Part shown: positions 62,691 to 64,000 of the stretch, one piece after another | Numbering within the stretch: the first letter of the stretch is position 1 | How the letters are laid out: the number at the start of each line of letters is the position of its first letter | Assembly: GCF_907164915.1 (NCBI RefSeq) | Contig: NC_061862.1 | Span: 60,203,068-60,267,067 of the forward strand | Direction of reading: 5' to 3' | Source of the DNA: Impatiens glandulifera | Lineage: Eukaryota > Streptophyta > Magnoliopsida > Ericales > Balsaminaceae | DNA length: 64,000 nucleotides | Program-made: the position numbers and the translations under genes | Notes under the pieces: model-generated | Told to the model about the DNA's origin: nothing | Databases searched by the model: none | Seen by the model: the letters and a program-made list of their open reading frames with translations, nothing else

Positions 62691-63657
62691 AGCATGGGAT
62701 ACGGACGCGGGTCTCAGACACGAATACTAGAACCTCCTCTATCCTTTTACATACAAACAACAGAAGCAATGAAGGGGCTCTTCTCCAAGCCTCCGAGCTT
62801 GGACCTACATACATCTGAAGATTCTTTGGATGTTAGAAAGCAACTTGGCCGAGCTTGAGGAGATCATTCAAGTTGTGATCAAATGGTTAATTTCAATCGG
62901 TTTTATCCTATCTAAATTATATTAATCCAATCAGTAATCTAATCCATAATATTGATTAATACGAATTAGATTTGAATTTGATTGAGTATGATTTGGATAA
63001 TCCAATTTAATCTTTTTTTTATCTAATTGTTTAATAAGTTTATTTATTTTACTTTCTTTTTATTTTATTAATTAATATATATTGTATCACTTACTTATAA
63101 TAAAATTTAATTTTAGAATTAAAAAAAAAATTCTTAAATGATTCAGAAAAAAAATTAATTGCTTGAATATTGCGAAAAAGTAAAAAACAAATAAAAATTA
63201 ATATATTATGGGGAGATAAGTAAAAAATATGGATAATATATCTTATTTGGATAATTATAATCCAATATGTATTCAATATAATCTGAACTCAATCCAATCT
63301 AAAATAGTGAATTTCAAGCGGACAAAACTGTAATGGGCCTCGTCAGAATATTCAAAGCTACAAAAATAAGCTTTGATAATAACGACGTAATAGCTCAAAA
63401 CAAATGGAAAGAAACACATAAAATCTACCTTATATTAAGTTAAGGATTCAAATCCAAAAAATAAATAAATATGAGTGAAGAACAAACTTGAATAAAATGA
63501 GGATTGATCCTCAAACCAACATATGTCTCGTAATTCGTAAATAAGCTTCATAGGTTAACCATTCTTGAGTAGAAGCCAAAAAAGGCTAACCTGAAGCCTA
63601 GTTTCAAAAGAGAACTTTGGGCTAGCGACTCAGATTTCTTCCCAGTTGACGGTCAAG
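62691..63657. other. Intergenic DNA
   Basis: No recognised gene. A 61-codon frame at 62,673-62,858 overlaps the hairpin element and lacks any motif. Confidence 0.4.
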
Positions 63658-63852
63658 ATGGATCAATTGGTGATTAGTGTGCTTCCACAACTGGCTTCTG
63701 GTTGGCTGTCTTTGTTGATCCGGGTGCTTCCAATTCTAGTCGTGTGCATTTGTTTGCTTTTATTTACCTGCAAAAGTAAAGTTGGCTCAATCATCTTTAT
63801 CTTGATCTTTACAGGCCTCTTGAATCCACTTTTTATGGGAGTATTGTACTAA
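63658..63852 (+). CDS. Possible small hydrophobic ORF, function unknown
   Basis: From ATG 63,658 to the stop at 63,850 it encodes 64 residues. Two strongly hydrophobic stretches are visible: WLSLLIRVLPILVVCICLLL (about 19-38) and VGSIIFILIFTGLLNPLFMGV (about 42-62), separated by FTCKSK. The codon range is less AT-biased than the surrounding DNA. I do not recognise the family. It could be a real small membrane protein, an exon of a gene running past the window, or chance. An AAATGGATCCG-type context is absent and no promoter is evident. Confidence 0.3.
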   Translation: MDQLVISVLPQLASGWLSLLIRVLPILVVCICLLLFTCKSKVGSIIFILIFTGLLNPLFMGVLY

Positions 63853-64000
63853 AAGAGTAGAATAATAAGATGGATTTTATAAAAATTCAGACCCGACCCG
63901 ACCCCTCTATTCTATATTGAATAAAAATGATTCGATAAAAGGCTCATTGAGATAGATGTAGATGAACAATACCCCCAAAAAAATTCACGAGGAATCTTTG
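63853..64000. other. Right edge of the window
   Basis: No feature seen; GACCCGACCCGACCCC at about 63,890 is a short pentanucleotide run. Confidence 0.4.

Overview
The window is nuclear DNA of a flowering plant, most likely a eudicot. It is very AT-rich. The three genes have GT-AG introns. One encodes a plastid-targeted tryptophan-pathway enzyme and one a suberin-type P450. The rest is dominated by plant repeats: an LTR/Ty1-copia element with an initiator-Met-tRNA primer site, LINE remnants, MITEs, a Helitron and a long-TIR MULE-like element. No bacterial operon, CRISPR array or rRNA gene was seen.

Layout. 1-11,600 is a satellite array of about 23 copies of a ~430-530 bp AT-rich monomer, with higher-order duplications and an inverted fragment at its right edge. 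11,850-19,620 is a graveyard of minus-strand LINE fragments around a block of short tandem repeats that resembles the long terminal repeat of an Ogre/Tat-type Ty3 element. 20,499-26,577 (minus) holds an apparently intact 11-exon anthranilate synthase alpha-subunit gene. Its upstream region carries a long (TA)n tract, a Harbinger-like MITE and a second fold-back element. 29,000-35,560 is AT-rich intergenic DNA with one minisatellite. 35,569-37,000 is a MULE-like element with arms of about 470 bp and a retrotransposon gag-like zinc-knuckle fragment in its centre.

39,232-41,354 (plus) is a two-exon TPR-like membrane protein gene. 42,133-48,684 is a complete-length but decayed Ty1-copia element with two ~512 bp LTRs and a perfect 5-bp target duplication. 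52,043-53,769 (minus) is an apparently intact two-exon CYP86A1-like fatty-acid omega-hydroxylase gene. 55,175-55,997 is a Helitron-like element with three tandem 5' ends. The right end contains another Ogre/Tat-like LTR remnant, tRNA-like fragments, a minisatellite split by an inverted-repeat insertion, a near-perfect hairpin MITE and one unexplained 64-codon hydrophobic ORF.

The three host genes (tryptophan branch entry, TPR-like protein, suberin/cutin monomer synthesis) have no evident functional link. The window is ordinary repeat-rich plant chromosome. No unknown multigene system was found. The most unusual structures are the MULE-like fold-back with its gag fragment, the Helitron with repeated 5' ends carrying antisense tRNA-like promoter boxes, and the higher-order organisation of the satellite. 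Intron-exon boundaries were derived by hand from splice consensus, reading frame and protein-family similarity; no search was run.
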